64,000 nucleotides of DNA from JAHRAW01 sp965226545 (GTDB lineage: Bacteria; Pseudomonadota; Gammaproteobacteria; Arenicellales; Poriferihabitantaceae), in the NCBI GenBank assembly GCA_965226545.1, contig OZ245364.1:930001-994000 (forward strand), read 5' to 3'. Below are positions 1-8,528 of this stretch, in pieces; positions within the stretch are counted from its first letter, which is position 1; every line of letters starts with the position of its first letter. A program made the position numbers and the translations under genes. The notes under the pieces were generated by a model that did not search any database, was not told the DNA's origin, and saw only the letters and a program-made list of their open reading frames with translations.

Positions 1-19
1 CATCGAATTCGTTTATTAA

Positions 20-480
20 TGCGTTGTATGCATCGCACAATGTTGCGCATCGACAAATTAAATTGGTCGGTGAAAAGTTTGTTGCGTTTGTTTTTACGAC
101 TCGCACTTGTACTGTCGCGCGTTACGATGTTGCGCATTGGCAAGTTAAACTTACGGACGGAAAATTTATTTGGTTTTGTACAGTGCACTTTGGTTGTACG
201 ACGCACACTGTTACTGTCGCGCGTTACGATGTTGTGTATTGGCAAGTTAAACTTACGGACGGAAAATTTATTTGGTTTTGTGCAGTGCACTTTGGTTGTA
301 CGACTCGCACTTGTACTGTCGCGCATTGCGATGTTGTGCGCTGGCAACTTAAACTGGCGGACAAAAAACTTGTTTGAATTGTTTAGGCAACGCACACTGT
401 TACTGTTGCGCGTCACAATGTCGCGCATCGACACATTAAATTGGCAAACCGAAGATTCACTTCGTTTATTTACTCACCCG
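20..480. repeat. Imperfect 102-bp tandem repeat array
   Basis: A shared core (gtcgcgcgttacgatgtt and variants) starts near 114, 216, 318 and 405, so spacings are 102, 102 and 87 bp; a more diverged unit precedes them near 30. The two central units are almost identical. Because 102 is a multiple of three, a reading frame of about 198 codons stays open on the plus strand from 19 to 615 with a 34-residue period. No ribosome-binding site or recognisable domain supports it, and a second frame is also open for over 100 codons, so I treat this as non-coding repeat DNA. No other gene is seen in 1-600. Confidence 0.75.
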
Positions 481-611
481 TTACTTCACCGCGCACAATT
501 GCGCGCGCACTGTTGCACTTCGGCAAACCAAACCCGCGCACAAAAAATTCAATGCGCGTATCCATCCGCGATGCATAGCCGCGCAATTCAATTGCGGTGT
601 GTGGTGCGGCG

Positions 612-2666
612 ATGAATTTGCCGGCGGCGGTCGTGGATGGCGAGGCGATATTGGGGCGGATACGCGCGCATCTTGGCGCGTGGCGCGACGGCAAGGTTCA
701 TCCGGGATTGATTGCCGCGTTGCGCGATGAATTTCGCGCGATGCAATCCGCCGCAGCCGCCGCCGGGTTGGACGACATCGAACGTTTGTGCGGCGCGGTC
801 GAACGGTTTTTATTGCGCGGCGCCGAGATTGCGCGCGGCGACGACAATGTCAGTTCGCTTAATTTGCTCGAAGAAGTGCATGACGGCTTGATGGCCGATT
901 TGGGTTTTGTCACAACCGCCGCGCGCGGACACGCCAAATTGTTGCACGGCATGATGACGATGTTGTTGCCCGGCGAAAGCGCGGATGCGCCGCCGCGCCC
1001 GCCGACACCGCGCGGTGAATCATTGGAGGCATTGGCGCGACAACTGCGCGACGCCGCCCGCCAAACCGCAACTCGCGCCGGACGGCAAGTCGATGTGTCG
1101 ACCAACTTCGGCGAAGTCGAAGTTGACCGCGAAGTGCTTGCGCGCATTCGCGCGCCGTTGCAGGCGATGATTGGCGCGGCGATTGCGCGCAGTCGGCGCG
1201 GTGCGGTCGAGATTCGTCTTAGCGCGACAAAGCGCGATGATGATTGGCTGTTGGAATACGCCGACGATGCCGGACAACCGTCGCCGGCTGAACTCGCCGC
1301 GCGCGCGGTTGCATTGCGCTTAACCGATGCGCCCGACAAAGTCGCCGATGCGCATCGGTTGCAGATTGTTACGCATCCAAATTTTATCGATGCCGCTGTC
1401 GACGTTGACGTTAATGTCGCCGCCGGCATCGATGCAAGTGTCGGCACAAATCAAAGTGTCGGTACAAGTGTCAATGCAAGTGCAAGTACCAATGCAAGTA
1501 AGAGTACAAGCGCAAGCACCAACACTTTCGCCGACAGCGCGCGGGCGTTGCGCGCGTATCTTGCGACGGTGGCGGAGTTGGGCGGGTTGCTTGCGCTCGA
1601 TTCGCGTTATGTCGATGGCTTGCATTGGCAATGCAGTTTGCCGCATGCGCACGGCATGCGCGTGTTGTTGGCGACGATTGGCGAACGGCAATGCGCGTTG
1701 CCGACTCATTTGATTGCGCGGATTGTGCATCTGCGCGCCGCGCACATCGGCGAACACGCGGTGCAGATTGACGGTGAAATCACGCCGCGCCTGCAGGTCG
1801 GCGCGGCGTTTGGCGCGACGCCGCCGACGCGCCTCGGCAAGGTTGCGGTGTTGCGGTTGGGCGACCGCATCGGCGCATTGGTCGCGACGCGATTCGATCG
1901 CGTGGTCGAATCGGTCGGGGTTTCGCCGCCGCAAGCGACGCAATCGAATGCATCGCCCAAGGCCTTGGGCGGGGTTGCATTGCTCGCCGATTCGCGCAGT
2001 GTTGCGTTGCTTAATCCGCGCGCGTTGTTATCGAATGCGCGGCTGCAGTCGCGCGGGCTGGCGTTGTTTCCGCTCGCCCAAGCGACGCCAAAGCGCGCCG
2101 CCGATTCACCGCGCGCCAAAATGATTGCGCTCGATACCGCCGCCGGCGCGTTGTTGATGCCGGCTGAACGGGTTGCGGCGATTGCCGATGCGGGCGCGGC
2201 GCAACCGTCGTTGCATGCGCATCGCTATGTATGCGGCGAGATTGAATGGGGCGGTTTGCAAGTGCCGATGTTGAGCGGCGAAGCGTTGTTCAGCGGGCGC
2301 GCGGCGATGCGCAATGCAACTCACTCGAGCGGGCGAGACGGTCAAAGTGGTCAAAGCGGGCAAAGTAACAACGGCGACTCAAACGGGCACAGCGGGCAAA
2401 GTGGTCAAGATAAAACAAACAACGCAAACCATACAATCAGCCCGCGCAATGCGCCGCGTTATGCGGCGATTATGCGCAACCCGCAACGTGCGCGTGATGA
2501 ATTTTTTGCGATTGCCGCACAACGCGCGCCGCGCGTGATTGAAATCGAATCCGCCGCGGCCGAGATGTCGGGCGATGCGCCGACCAAACGAATCAAACTT
2601 GCCGATGGCGGCGGCGTCATCGTTAATCCATTGCAGTTGGCGCGTGAACTTTTTGGTGAACAATGA
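612..2666 (+). CDS. Degenerate ChpA/CheA-like chemotaxis or pilus-signalling protein
   Basis: The order of parts matches the C-terminal half of ChpA/PilL-type CheA proteins. There is a helical Hpt-like region (residues ~20-110), an HK/ATPase-like region (~150-250), a low-complexity linker (~273-306), a CheW-like domain (~340-560), a second Gly/Ser/Asn/Gln-rich linker (~573-610) and a short tail. Key catalytic positions look lost. The Hpt His-box (usually H-T-L-K-G) aligns with FRAMQSAAAAAGL, and the ATPase N-box Asn aligns with a stretch reading MIGAAIARS. No receiver domain follows. I infer a scaffold or pseudokinase. An in-frame GTG at 597 is an alternative start; neither has a clear Shine-Dalgarno. 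The gene ends in ATGATG at the stop, but the small frame there is not credible. Confidence 0.6.
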   Translation: MNLPAAVVDGEAILGRIRAHLGAWRDGKVHPGLIAALRDEFRAMQSAAAAAGLDDIERLCGAVERFLLRGAEIARGDDNVSSLNLLEEVHDGLMADLGFVTTAARGHAKLLHGMMTMLLPGESADAPPRPPTPRGESLEALARQLRDAARQTATRAGRQVDVSTNFGEVEVDREVLARIRAPLQAMIGAAIARSRRGAVEIRLSATKRDDDWLLEYADDAGQPSPAELAARAVALRLTDAPDKVADAHRLQIVTHPNFIDAAVDVDVNVAAGIDASVGTNQSVGTSVNASASTNASKSTSASTNTFADSARALRAYLATVAELGGLLALDSRYVDGLHWQCSLPHAHGMRVLLATIGERQCALPTHLIARIVHLRAAHIGEHAVQIDGEITPRLQVGAAFGATPPTRLGKVAVLRLGDRIGALVATRFDRVVESVGVSPPQATQSNASPKALGGVALLADSRSVALLNPRALLSNARLQSRGLALFPLAQATPKRAADSPRAKMIALDTAAGALLMPAERVAAIADAGAAQPSLHAHRYVCGEIEWGGLQVPMLSGEALFSGRAAMRNATHSSGRDGQSGQSGQSNNGDSNGHSGQSGQDKTNNANHTISPRNAPRYAAIMRNPQRARDEFFAIAAQRAPRVIEIESAAAEMSGDAPTKRIKLADGGGVIVNPLQLARELFGEQ

Positions 2667-2803
2667 TGCGGTGCACTTTTAATCGATGCATTGCGATGCA
2701 ACTGAGTCGATGGTTGTCGATATGTTGTCGTTTATATTGGCGGCGGGGACGACGTTGTAAACGCTGCGGTCGAGTTACAGTCGTGCCGGCGACAGTGCAG
2801 TGC

Positions 2804-2900
2804 GCGTCACAAATCGCGTCACAATCCAAGTCGCAATCCGATTCGCAATCCAAGTCACAAATGCATCACAAATCGCATCACAACCCGCGTCACAAAACCG
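2804..2900. repeat. 12-13-bp tandem array in the spacer upstream of the IMPase-family gene
   Basis: About eight degenerate units of the form gcgtcacaaatc follow one another with 12-13-bp spacing. They lie within the 361-bp gene-free stretch 2667-3027. A 101-codon plus-strand frame (2663-2968) crosses it but is Cys/Arg-rich and then simple repeat, so it is not called. I see no clear promoter here. Confidence 0.65.
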
Positions 2901-3027
2901 CAGTATCGATGGTTACCTTCGATGCAATCGCGGCGCAATTTTCGCCGCGCATTGCGCGCATACATTAACGCATTGCGCGCATTTGTTTTACAATCACCCC
3001 ATCGCCGATTATCGTCACCACAGCGTA

Positions 3028-3936
3028 ATGCAAATCAAAGCGAAGCCGCCGTCGCCCATCGAAGTGCAAACCGAAGCGCAACCCAAAGTGCAACTCGCCA
3101 CGCAAACCAACTCGTATGCCGAGCCGTTGCCGGATTTGCAGGCGGTTTGCGCATTGGTGCGCGACACGGCGCAACGGCATTATGCGCATCAAGGCGAATT
3201 GGCGCGGCGGGTGAAATGCGACGGCAGTTGGGTGACCGACATCGATCAATGCACGCAGGATGACCTGCTCGGTCAATTGCGTCATCATTGGCCGCAATAC
3301 GGTTTTGTCGGCGAAGAGATGCCGCACGATGCGCAACTGCGCGAATGCGCGCAAAGCGAAGAGGGTTATTGGGTGCTCGACCCGCTCGATGGCACGACCA
3401 ATTTTGTTTGCGGGTTTTCGTTTTACGGCGTGTCGTTGGCGTTGGTGGTCGGCGGTTGCGCGCAATTGGGCGTGGTGTACGACCCGGTGCGCGATGAATG
3501 TTTTACCGCGCAACGCGGTTGCGGCGCGCAATTAAATCAACGGCGGTTAACCTGTCCGCCGCCGCGCGCCTTGAGCGAATGCATCGCCATCGTCGATTAC
3601 AAACGACTGGTCGGCGATTTGGCCGCGCAACTGGTGCGTTCGCCGCCGTATCGTTCGCAGCGCAACTTGGGCGCATCGACATTGGAATGGTGTTGGCTGG
3701 CGGCCGGGCGCGCGCATTTGTATCTGCATGGCGCGCAAAAATTATGGGATTACGTCGCCGGGCATTTAATTTTATGCGAAGCCGGCGGCGCGGCGACCAC
3801 CTTGTCCGGCAAGCCGCTGGACAGCAAAGGCTTGCGTCAACGTTCGGTGGTGGCCGCGGTCAATGCGCAATTGTTGACGCGTTGGGATGAATGGTTGCGC
3901 GTGCACAGCAAAGGCGCGCGCGCCTCGCCGCTTTGA
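3028..3936 (+). CDS. Inositol monophosphatase-family phosphatase
   Basis: A 302-residue member of the Mg2+-dependent inositol monophosphatase / FBPase-like family. The metal-binding motif DPLDGTTNF is intact, with an upstream GEEM (the family's G-E-E motif) and a C-terminal LWDYVAGHLILCEAGG matching the family's W-D-x-A-A-G motif. The sequence fits a SuhB-like sugar-phosphate phosphatase; the exact substrate cannot be read. The frame is open upstream to 2800, but those codons are repeat-derived, so the ATG at 3028 is preferred. The stop overlaps the next start (TGATG), so translation is probably coupled to transketolase. That context suggests a sugar bisphosphate or polyol phosphate substrate, which is inference only. 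Confidence 0.8.
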   Translation: MQIKAKPPSPIEVQTEAQPKVQLATQTNSYAEPLPDLQAVCALVRDTAQRHYAHQGELARRVKCDGSWVTDIDQCTQDDLLGQLRHHWPQYGFVGEEMPHDAQLRECAQSEEGYWVLDPLDGTTNFVCGFSFYGVSLALVVGGCAQLGVVYDPVRDECFTAQRGCGAQLNQRRLTCPPPRALSECIAIVDYKRLVGDLAAQLVRSPPYRSQRNLGASTLEWCWLAAGRAHLYLHGAQKLWDYVAGHLILCEAGGAATTLSGKPLDSKGLRQRSVVAAVNAQLLTRWDEWLRVHSKGARASPL

Positions 3937-5981
3937 TGATGGCGCGCACCACCACCGCCGCGGTTACCCGCCGGCAAAAAGCCAACGCGATTCGCGCGTT
4001 GAGCATGGATGCGGTGCAGCGCGCGCGCAGCGGGCATCCGGGTGCGCCGATGGGCATGGCCGATTTTGCCGAAGTGTTGTGGTGCGATTTTTTGCGCCAC
4101 AACCCCAACGACCCCAACTGGGCAAATCGCGACCGCTTTGTGTTGTCCAACGGACATGCATCGATGTTGTTGTATTCATTGTTGCATCTCAGCGGCTATG
4201 CGCTCAGCATCGACGACTTAAAAAACTTCCGTCAATTGCATTCGCCGACGCCCGGTCATCCCGAATACGGACACACCCCTGGCGTCGAAACCACCACCGG
4301 CCCGCTCGGGCAAGGGCTTGCCAATGCGGTCGGCATGGCGTTGGCTGAGCGCGTGTTGGCGGCGCAATTTAACCGCCCGAAATATCCGCTGGTCGATCAT
4401 TACACCTACGCCTGCGTCGGCGACGGCTGCTTGATGGAGGGCGTGTCGCATGAAGCGTGTTCGCTGGCCGGGGTGTTGAAACTCGGCAAGTTAATCGTGT
4501 TGTACGACGACAACAACATCTCGATTGACGGCGAAGTCGCGGCGTGGTTTGGCGACGACACCGCCAAGCGATTCGAATCGTATGGCTGGCGGGTGATTGA
4601 CGCGGTCGATGGTCACGACGCCGCGGCGGTCGGCGATGCATTGCGAAGTGCGCGCGCCAACCGCGATGCGCCGACCTTAATATGCTGTCGCACGGTCATC
4701 GGCTGGGGGGCGCCGAATAAAGCCGGGCAAGCCTCGAGCCACGGCGCGCCGTTGGGCGAAGACGAAGTGGCGCGTGCGCGCGCGCAATTGGATTGGGCGC
4801 ATCCGCCGTTTGTGGTGCCGGATGAGATTCGCGCGGCGTGGGATGCGCGCGCCGCCGGACAACGCGCGCAAGATGAATGGACAAAATTATTCGCCGCGTA
4901 TCAAGACCAACATCCGCAATTGGGCGCGGAATTTAATCGCCGCATGCAAGGCGCATTGCCGGATGATTGGCGCGCGCAAACCGAATCGATGATTGCGCAA
5001 ACCAACGCCGCGGCCGAAACCATCGCCACGCGCAAGGCGTCGCAAAACGCGCTCGATGGCTTGGGCAAGTTGTTGCCGGAATTAATCGGCGGCTCGGCTG
5101 ATTTAACCGAATCGAATTTAACCCGTTGGTCGGGTTCGCGCGGCGTCGATGAATTCGCCGACGGCAACTACATTTATTTTGGCGTGCGCGAATTTGCAAT
5201 GGCCGCAATGATAAACGGCATCGTGCTGCATCGCGGCTTCCGCGCATATGGCGCGACCTTTTTGGTGTTTTCCGATTATGCGCGCAACGCGATTCGCTTG
5301 GCTGCGTTGATGCGCGCGCCGTCGATTTTTGTATTGACGCATGATTCGATTGGCCTCGGCGAAGACGGCCCGACGCATCAACCGATTGAACATCTGGCGA
5401 GTTTGCGTTTGATTCCAAATCTGTCGCTGTGGCGTCCGTGCGATGCGGTCGAGACGGCGGTCGCGTGGCGGTTGGCGTGCGAATCCACCGCGCAACCGTT
5501 TGCGCTGGCGTTGTCGCGGCAGGCGTTGGCGCATCAAGTGCGCGATGAAACGCAATTGCGCGCGATTGAAAAGGGCGGCTATGTGTTGGTCGATGCCGAC
5601 GGCGCAGCCGAACGCGTGCCGCAATTAATCCTCATCGCCACCGGCTCCGAAGTTGCGCCGGCGATGCAAGCCGCCGCACAGTTGACGCAGGAGGACAATC
5701 TTCGCGTGCGCGTGGTGTCGATGCCGTCGCTGGATTGTTTTGCCGCGCAATCGCAAGCCTATCGAGATTCGGTGTTGCCGCCTGCGGTCGAGGCGCGGGT
5801 TGTGATTGAAGCCGGGGTGAGTGCGGCGTGGGGCGCAATCGTCGGCATGCGCGGAGCGGTGGTTGGGGTTGACCGCTTCGGCGAATCGGCGCCGGCGGCG
5901 CGGGTGTTCGAGGCGTTGAATGTAACCGTCGATGCGGTGGCGGCGTGTGCGCGGGAAGTGATTGGTAAATGTAACGGGTAA
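3936..5981 (+). CDS. tkt: Transketolase
   Basis: A cytosolic thiamine-diphosphate enzyme that transfers two-carbon ketol units in the pentose phosphate or Calvin pathways. It is 681 residues, the usual length. Seen are the N-terminal SGHPGAPMGMA motif, the ThDP-binding GDGCLMEGVSHEA...DDNNISIDG segment, and the central-domain GEDGPTHQP motif. The start ATG at 3936 overlaps the preceding stop by one base (an adjacent ATG at 3939 is possible); upstream in-frame codons to 3891 lie inside the previous gene. It is followed after a spacer by gap and pgk, a common proteobacterial carbon-metabolism order. Its last codons are already part of a 13-bp tandem array that continues into the spacer. Confidence 0.95.
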   Translation: MMARTTTAAVTRRQKANAIRALSMDAVQRARSGHPGAPMGMADFAEVLWCDFLRHNPNDPNWANRDRFVLSNGHASMLLYSLLHLSGYALSIDDLKNFRQLHSPTPGHPEYGHTPGVETTTGPLGQGLANAVGMALAERVLAAQFNRPKYPLVDHYTYACVGDGCLMEGVSHEACSLAGVLKLGKLIVLYDDNNISIDGEVAAWFGDDTAKRFESYGWRVIDAVDGHDAAAVGDALRSARANRDAPTLICCRTVIGWGAPNKAGQASSHGAPLGEDEVARARAQLDWAHPPFVVPDEIRAAWDARAAGQRAQDEWTKLFAAYQDQHPQLGAEFNRRMQGALPDDWRAQTESMIAQTNAAAETIATRKASQNALDGLGKLLPELIGGSADLTESNLTRWSGSRGVDEFADGNYIYFGVREFAMAAMINGIVLHRGFRAYGATFLVFSDYARNAIRLAALMRAPSIFVLTHDSIGLGEDGPTHQPIEHLASLRLIPNLSLWRPCDAVETAVAWRLACESTAQPFALALSRQALAHQVRDETQLRAIEKGGYVLVDADGAAERVPQLILIATGSEVAPAMQAAAQLTQEDNLRVRVVSMPSLDCFAAQSQAYRDSVLPPAVEARVVIEAGVSAAWGAIVGMRGAVVGVDRFGESAPAARVFEALNVTVDAVAACAREVIGKCNG

Positions 5982-6022
5982 ACGTAACTGGTAAAAGTAA
6001 CGGATAAAAGTAATTGGCAAAA
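5958..6022. repeat. Five 13-bp units crossing the tkt stop codon
   Basis: Units such as gtaacgggtaaac, gtaactggtaaaa, gtaacggataaaa and gtaattggcaaaa repeat at exactly 13 bp from 5958. The stop codon of tkt (5979-5981) lies inside the second unit, so the array has grown across the gene end. Confidence 0.8.
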
Positions 6023-6039
6023 AAATTGTTAACTTTTAT

Positions 6040-6165
6040 TTTTTGTTTTTATTTTATTCGCCACTGTAACTTTTAACTGTAACTTTAATTTTGTAACTTT
6101 AATTTAAAGTTTTATTTTAATCTTAATCTTAATCTTAACTTTAACTTTAACTTTTATTCTCACCA
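6040..6165. repeat. AT-rich hexamer/heptamer simple-sequence spacer before gap
   Basis: Words tgtaact, ttaattt, cttaat and ctttaa follow one another in near-tandem order. The composition contrasts sharply with the coding DNA. No hairpin terminator or clear promoter is visible. Confidence 0.6.
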
Positions 6166-6180
6166 TTTGTGGAGCCGACG

Positions 6181-7182
6181 ATGACCATTAAAGTAGCGAT
6201 TAACGGATACGGGCGCATTGGGCGCAACATTTTGCGCGCCAAATATGAATCCGGTTGCGATGCAATTCGCATCGTTGCCATCAACGATTTGGGCGATGCG
6301 CAAACCAACGCGCATTTAACCAAATACGACACTGCGCACGGGCATTTCCCCGGCGAAGTGCATGTCGACGGCGATGCGATTGTGGTCAACGGCGACCGCA
6401 TTCAAGTGTGCGCCGAGCGCGACCCGGCGAAATTGCCGTGGGGCAAATTGGGCGTCGATGTCGTGCATGAAAGCACCGGATTTTTCACCGACAAACAAAA
6501 AGCCGAAGCGCACCTTCGCGCCGGCGCGCGCAAGGTCATCATCTCGGCGCCCGGCGGCGGCGCGGTCGATGCGACGATTGTATTCGGCGTCAATCACGAC
6601 AAACTTAAAGCGAGCGACACGGTGATTTCCAATGCGTCGTGCACCACCAATTGTCTGGCGCCGTTGGCCAAGGCGCTCAATGATTCGGTCGGCGTCGAAC
6701 ACGGCTTGATGAACACCGTGCATGCCTACACCAACGACCAAGTGTTGACCGATGTCTATCATTCCGATTTGCGCCGCGCGCGTTCGGCGACAACATCCAT
6801 GATACCGACCAAAACCGGCGCGGCTGCGGCCTTGGGGTTGGTGCTGCCGGAGTTGGACGGCAAACTCGACGGCTTTTCGGTGCGCGTGCCGACGATTAAT
6901 GTTTCGTTGGTCGATTTAACTTTTGTCGCCGCGCGCGCCACAAGCGTCGATGAAATTAACGCATTGCTCAAAACCGCGGCCGACGGCAAGGTGCTGGCAT
7001 ACACCGATGAACCGTTGGTGTCGGTCGATTTTAATCATTCGCCTTGTTCATCGACCGTCGATGCCGGCATGACGCGGGTGTGCGGCGACACGTTGGTTAA
7101 GGTGTGCGCGTGGTATGACAACGAATGGGGTTTTTCGAATCGAATGCTCGACACCACGATTGCATTAATGGCGGCAGTGTGA
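6181..7182 (+). CDS. gap: Glyceraldehyde-3-phosphate dehydrogenase, type I
   Basis: Phosphorylating NAD(P)-dependent GAPDH acting in glycolysis/gluconeogenesis or the Calvin cycle. It is 333 residues. The Rossmann motif NGYGRIGRN is at the N-terminus, the catalytic cysteine lies in SNASCTTNCLAP, and the C-terminal WYDNEWGFSNRM is intact. The ATG at 6181 is preferred over a GTG at 6169 because a GGAG sits about eight bases upstream and the protein then begins MTIKVAINGYGR, as usual in the family. The stop overlaps the pgk start by one base, so the two are probably translated together. Confidence 0.95.
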   Translation: MTIKVAINGYGRIGRNILRAKYESGCDAIRIVAINDLGDAQTNAHLTKYDTAHGHFPGEVHVDGDAIVVNGDRIQVCAERDPAKLPWGKLGVDVVHESTGFFTDKQKAEAHLRAGARKVIISAPGGGAVDATIVFGVNHDKLKASDTVISNASCTTNCLAPLAKALNDSVGVEHGLMNTVHAYTNDQVLTDVYHSDLRRARSATTSMIPTKTGAAAALGLVLPELDGKLDGFSVRVPTINVSLVDLTFVAARATSVDEINALLKTAADGKVLAYTDEPLVSVDFNHSPCSSTVDAGMTRVCGDTLVKVCAWYDNEWGFSNRMLDTTIALMAAV

Positions 7183-8363
7183 TGTCGATGCGCGCGATGA
7201 CCGCAATGCAATTGGGCGGGCGGCGCGTGTTGATTCGGTTGGAGTTAAACGCGCCGCTGGCCGACGGCAAAATCACCTCGAGCAAACGCATCGACGAATC
7301 GCTTGCGACGATTCGCCATTGTATCGATGCCGGCGCAAAGACGCTGCTGATGTCGCATCTCGGTCGACCGCGCGAAGGTCACCCGGCGGCGCAGTTTTCG
7401 CTTGCGCCGATTGCCGAATATCTCGGCGATGCGCTTGGCATGCGCGTGCCGTTGTGCGTCGATTATTTGCGCGCGCCGATTGAGGTTGACGACGGTTGCG
7501 TTGCGTTGTTGGAAAATGTGCGCTTCAATCGCGGCGAGAGCGAAAACGATTCCGCGTTGGCGCGGCGTTATGCGGCGTTGTGTGATGTTTATGTGATGGA
7601 TGCATTCGGCGCCGCGCATCGCGCGCATGCCTCGACCGAAGGCGTCGCGCGGTATGCGCCGTTGGCATGCGCCGGCCCGTTGTTGCTCGGCGAACTCGAT
7701 GCGCTGCACGCCGCCTTGCAAACCCCGCGTCGTCCGTTGCTGGCGATTGTCGGCGGGGCGAAAGTGTCGGGCAAGTTGCGCGCCATCGAATCGCTGCTCG
7801 ATAAGGTAGACCATCTCATCCCCGGCGGCGGCATCGCCAACACGTTTCTTGCGGCCGCCGGCGCGCCCATCGGCAATTCATTGCATGAACCCGAACTCAT
7901 CGAAGTCGCGCGCGGGTTAATGCAAAAAGCCGCCGCGGCCGACAAGGTGATTGCATTGCCTATCGATGTGGTGGTCGCCGCCAATTTGTCGCGCGATGCG
8001 AAAGCCGCGCAAAAGTTGGTGCAGTTGGTCGGCGTCGATGAATCGATTTACGACATCGGCGCGCAAACCATCGCCGCGTATCAAACATTAATTCGCAATG
8101 CGGCGACGATTGTATGGAACGGCCCGCTCGGCGTGTTCGAAATCGATGCTTTCGCCGCCGGCACGCGCGCAATCGGCGATGCCGTCGCCGCCGCCGATGC
8201 ATACACCATCGCCGGCGGCGGCGACACGATTGCGGCGATTGAACGATTTGGGCTCAGCGACAAAATCGCCAACATCTCAACCGGCGGCGGCGCGTTTTTG
8301 GCGGTGGTCGAAGGCAAACCATTGCCGGCGGTGCAGGCGTTGGTCGATGCGGCGCGTAATTAA
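7182..8363 (+). CDS. pgk: Phosphoglycerate kinase
   Basis: Converts 1,3-bisphosphoglycerate and ADP to 3-phosphoglycerate and ATP. It is 393 residues, normal length. Motifs seen are SHLGRP, LENVRFN, the GGAKVSGK loop, NGPLGVFE and the C-terminal GGGDTIAA...STGGGA. The N-terminal substrate motif, usually R-x-D-x-N-V-P, reads RLELNAP, so the conserved Asp is Glu and the Val is Ala; this is unusual but the rest of the active site is present. The ATG at 7182 overlaps the gap stop (TGATG); upstream in-frame codons to 7125 lie inside gap. Confidence 0.94.
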   Translation: MSMRAMTAMQLGGRRVLIRLELNAPLADGKITSSKRIDESLATIRHCIDAGAKTLLMSHLGRPREGHPAAQFSLAPIAEYLGDALGMRVPLCVDYLRAPIEVDDGCVALLENVRFNRGESENDSALARRYAALCDVYVMDAFGAAHRAHASTEGVARYAPLACAGPLLLGELDALHAALQTPRRPLLAIVGGAKVSGKLRAIESLLDKVDHLIPGGGIANTFLAAAGAPIGNSLHEPELIEVARGLMQKAAAADKVIALPIDVVVAANLSRDAKAAQKLVQLVGVDESIYDIGAQTIAAYQTLIRNAATIVWNGPLGVFEIDAFAAGTRAIGDAVAAADAYTIAGGGDTIAAIERFGLSDKIANISTGGGAFLAVVEGKPLPAVQALVDAARN

Positions 8364-8440
8364 ATTGGCGTATAGTTTTTGTTTGTTGTTATTTATTTTA
8401 TTTTTATTTTTATTTGTTACTTGTCACTTATACTTTTTAA

Positions 8441-8517
8441 TGCGCAGTTCGAAGTTGGTAATTCGAAGTTCACAGTTCGCAATTCACAGTTCACAATTCA
8501 CCGTTCACAGTTCACAC
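8441..8517. repeat. Heptamer tandem array (ttcacag-type)
   Basis: Eleven consecutive 7-bp units can be laid out: tgcgcag, ttcgaag, ttggtaa, ttcgaag, ttcacag, ttcgcaa, ttcacag, ttcacaa, ttcaccg, ttcacag, ttcacac. They fill the spacer between the convergent pgk and methyltransferase genes, ending 11 bp before the methyltransferase stop. Confidence 0.75.
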
Positions 8518-8528
8518 CCCTCACACCA

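Noticed and set aside
2663..2968. 101-codon plus-strand frame overlapping the CheA-like stop
   Set aside because: Cys/Arg-rich start and then pure repeat-derived Ser/Gln/Lys; no domain, and it overlaps the array before the IMPase-family gene.
8441..8517. Short regularly spaced repeats considered as CRISPR
   Set aside because: Units are 7 bp and directly adjacent, with no spacers and no cas genes nearby.
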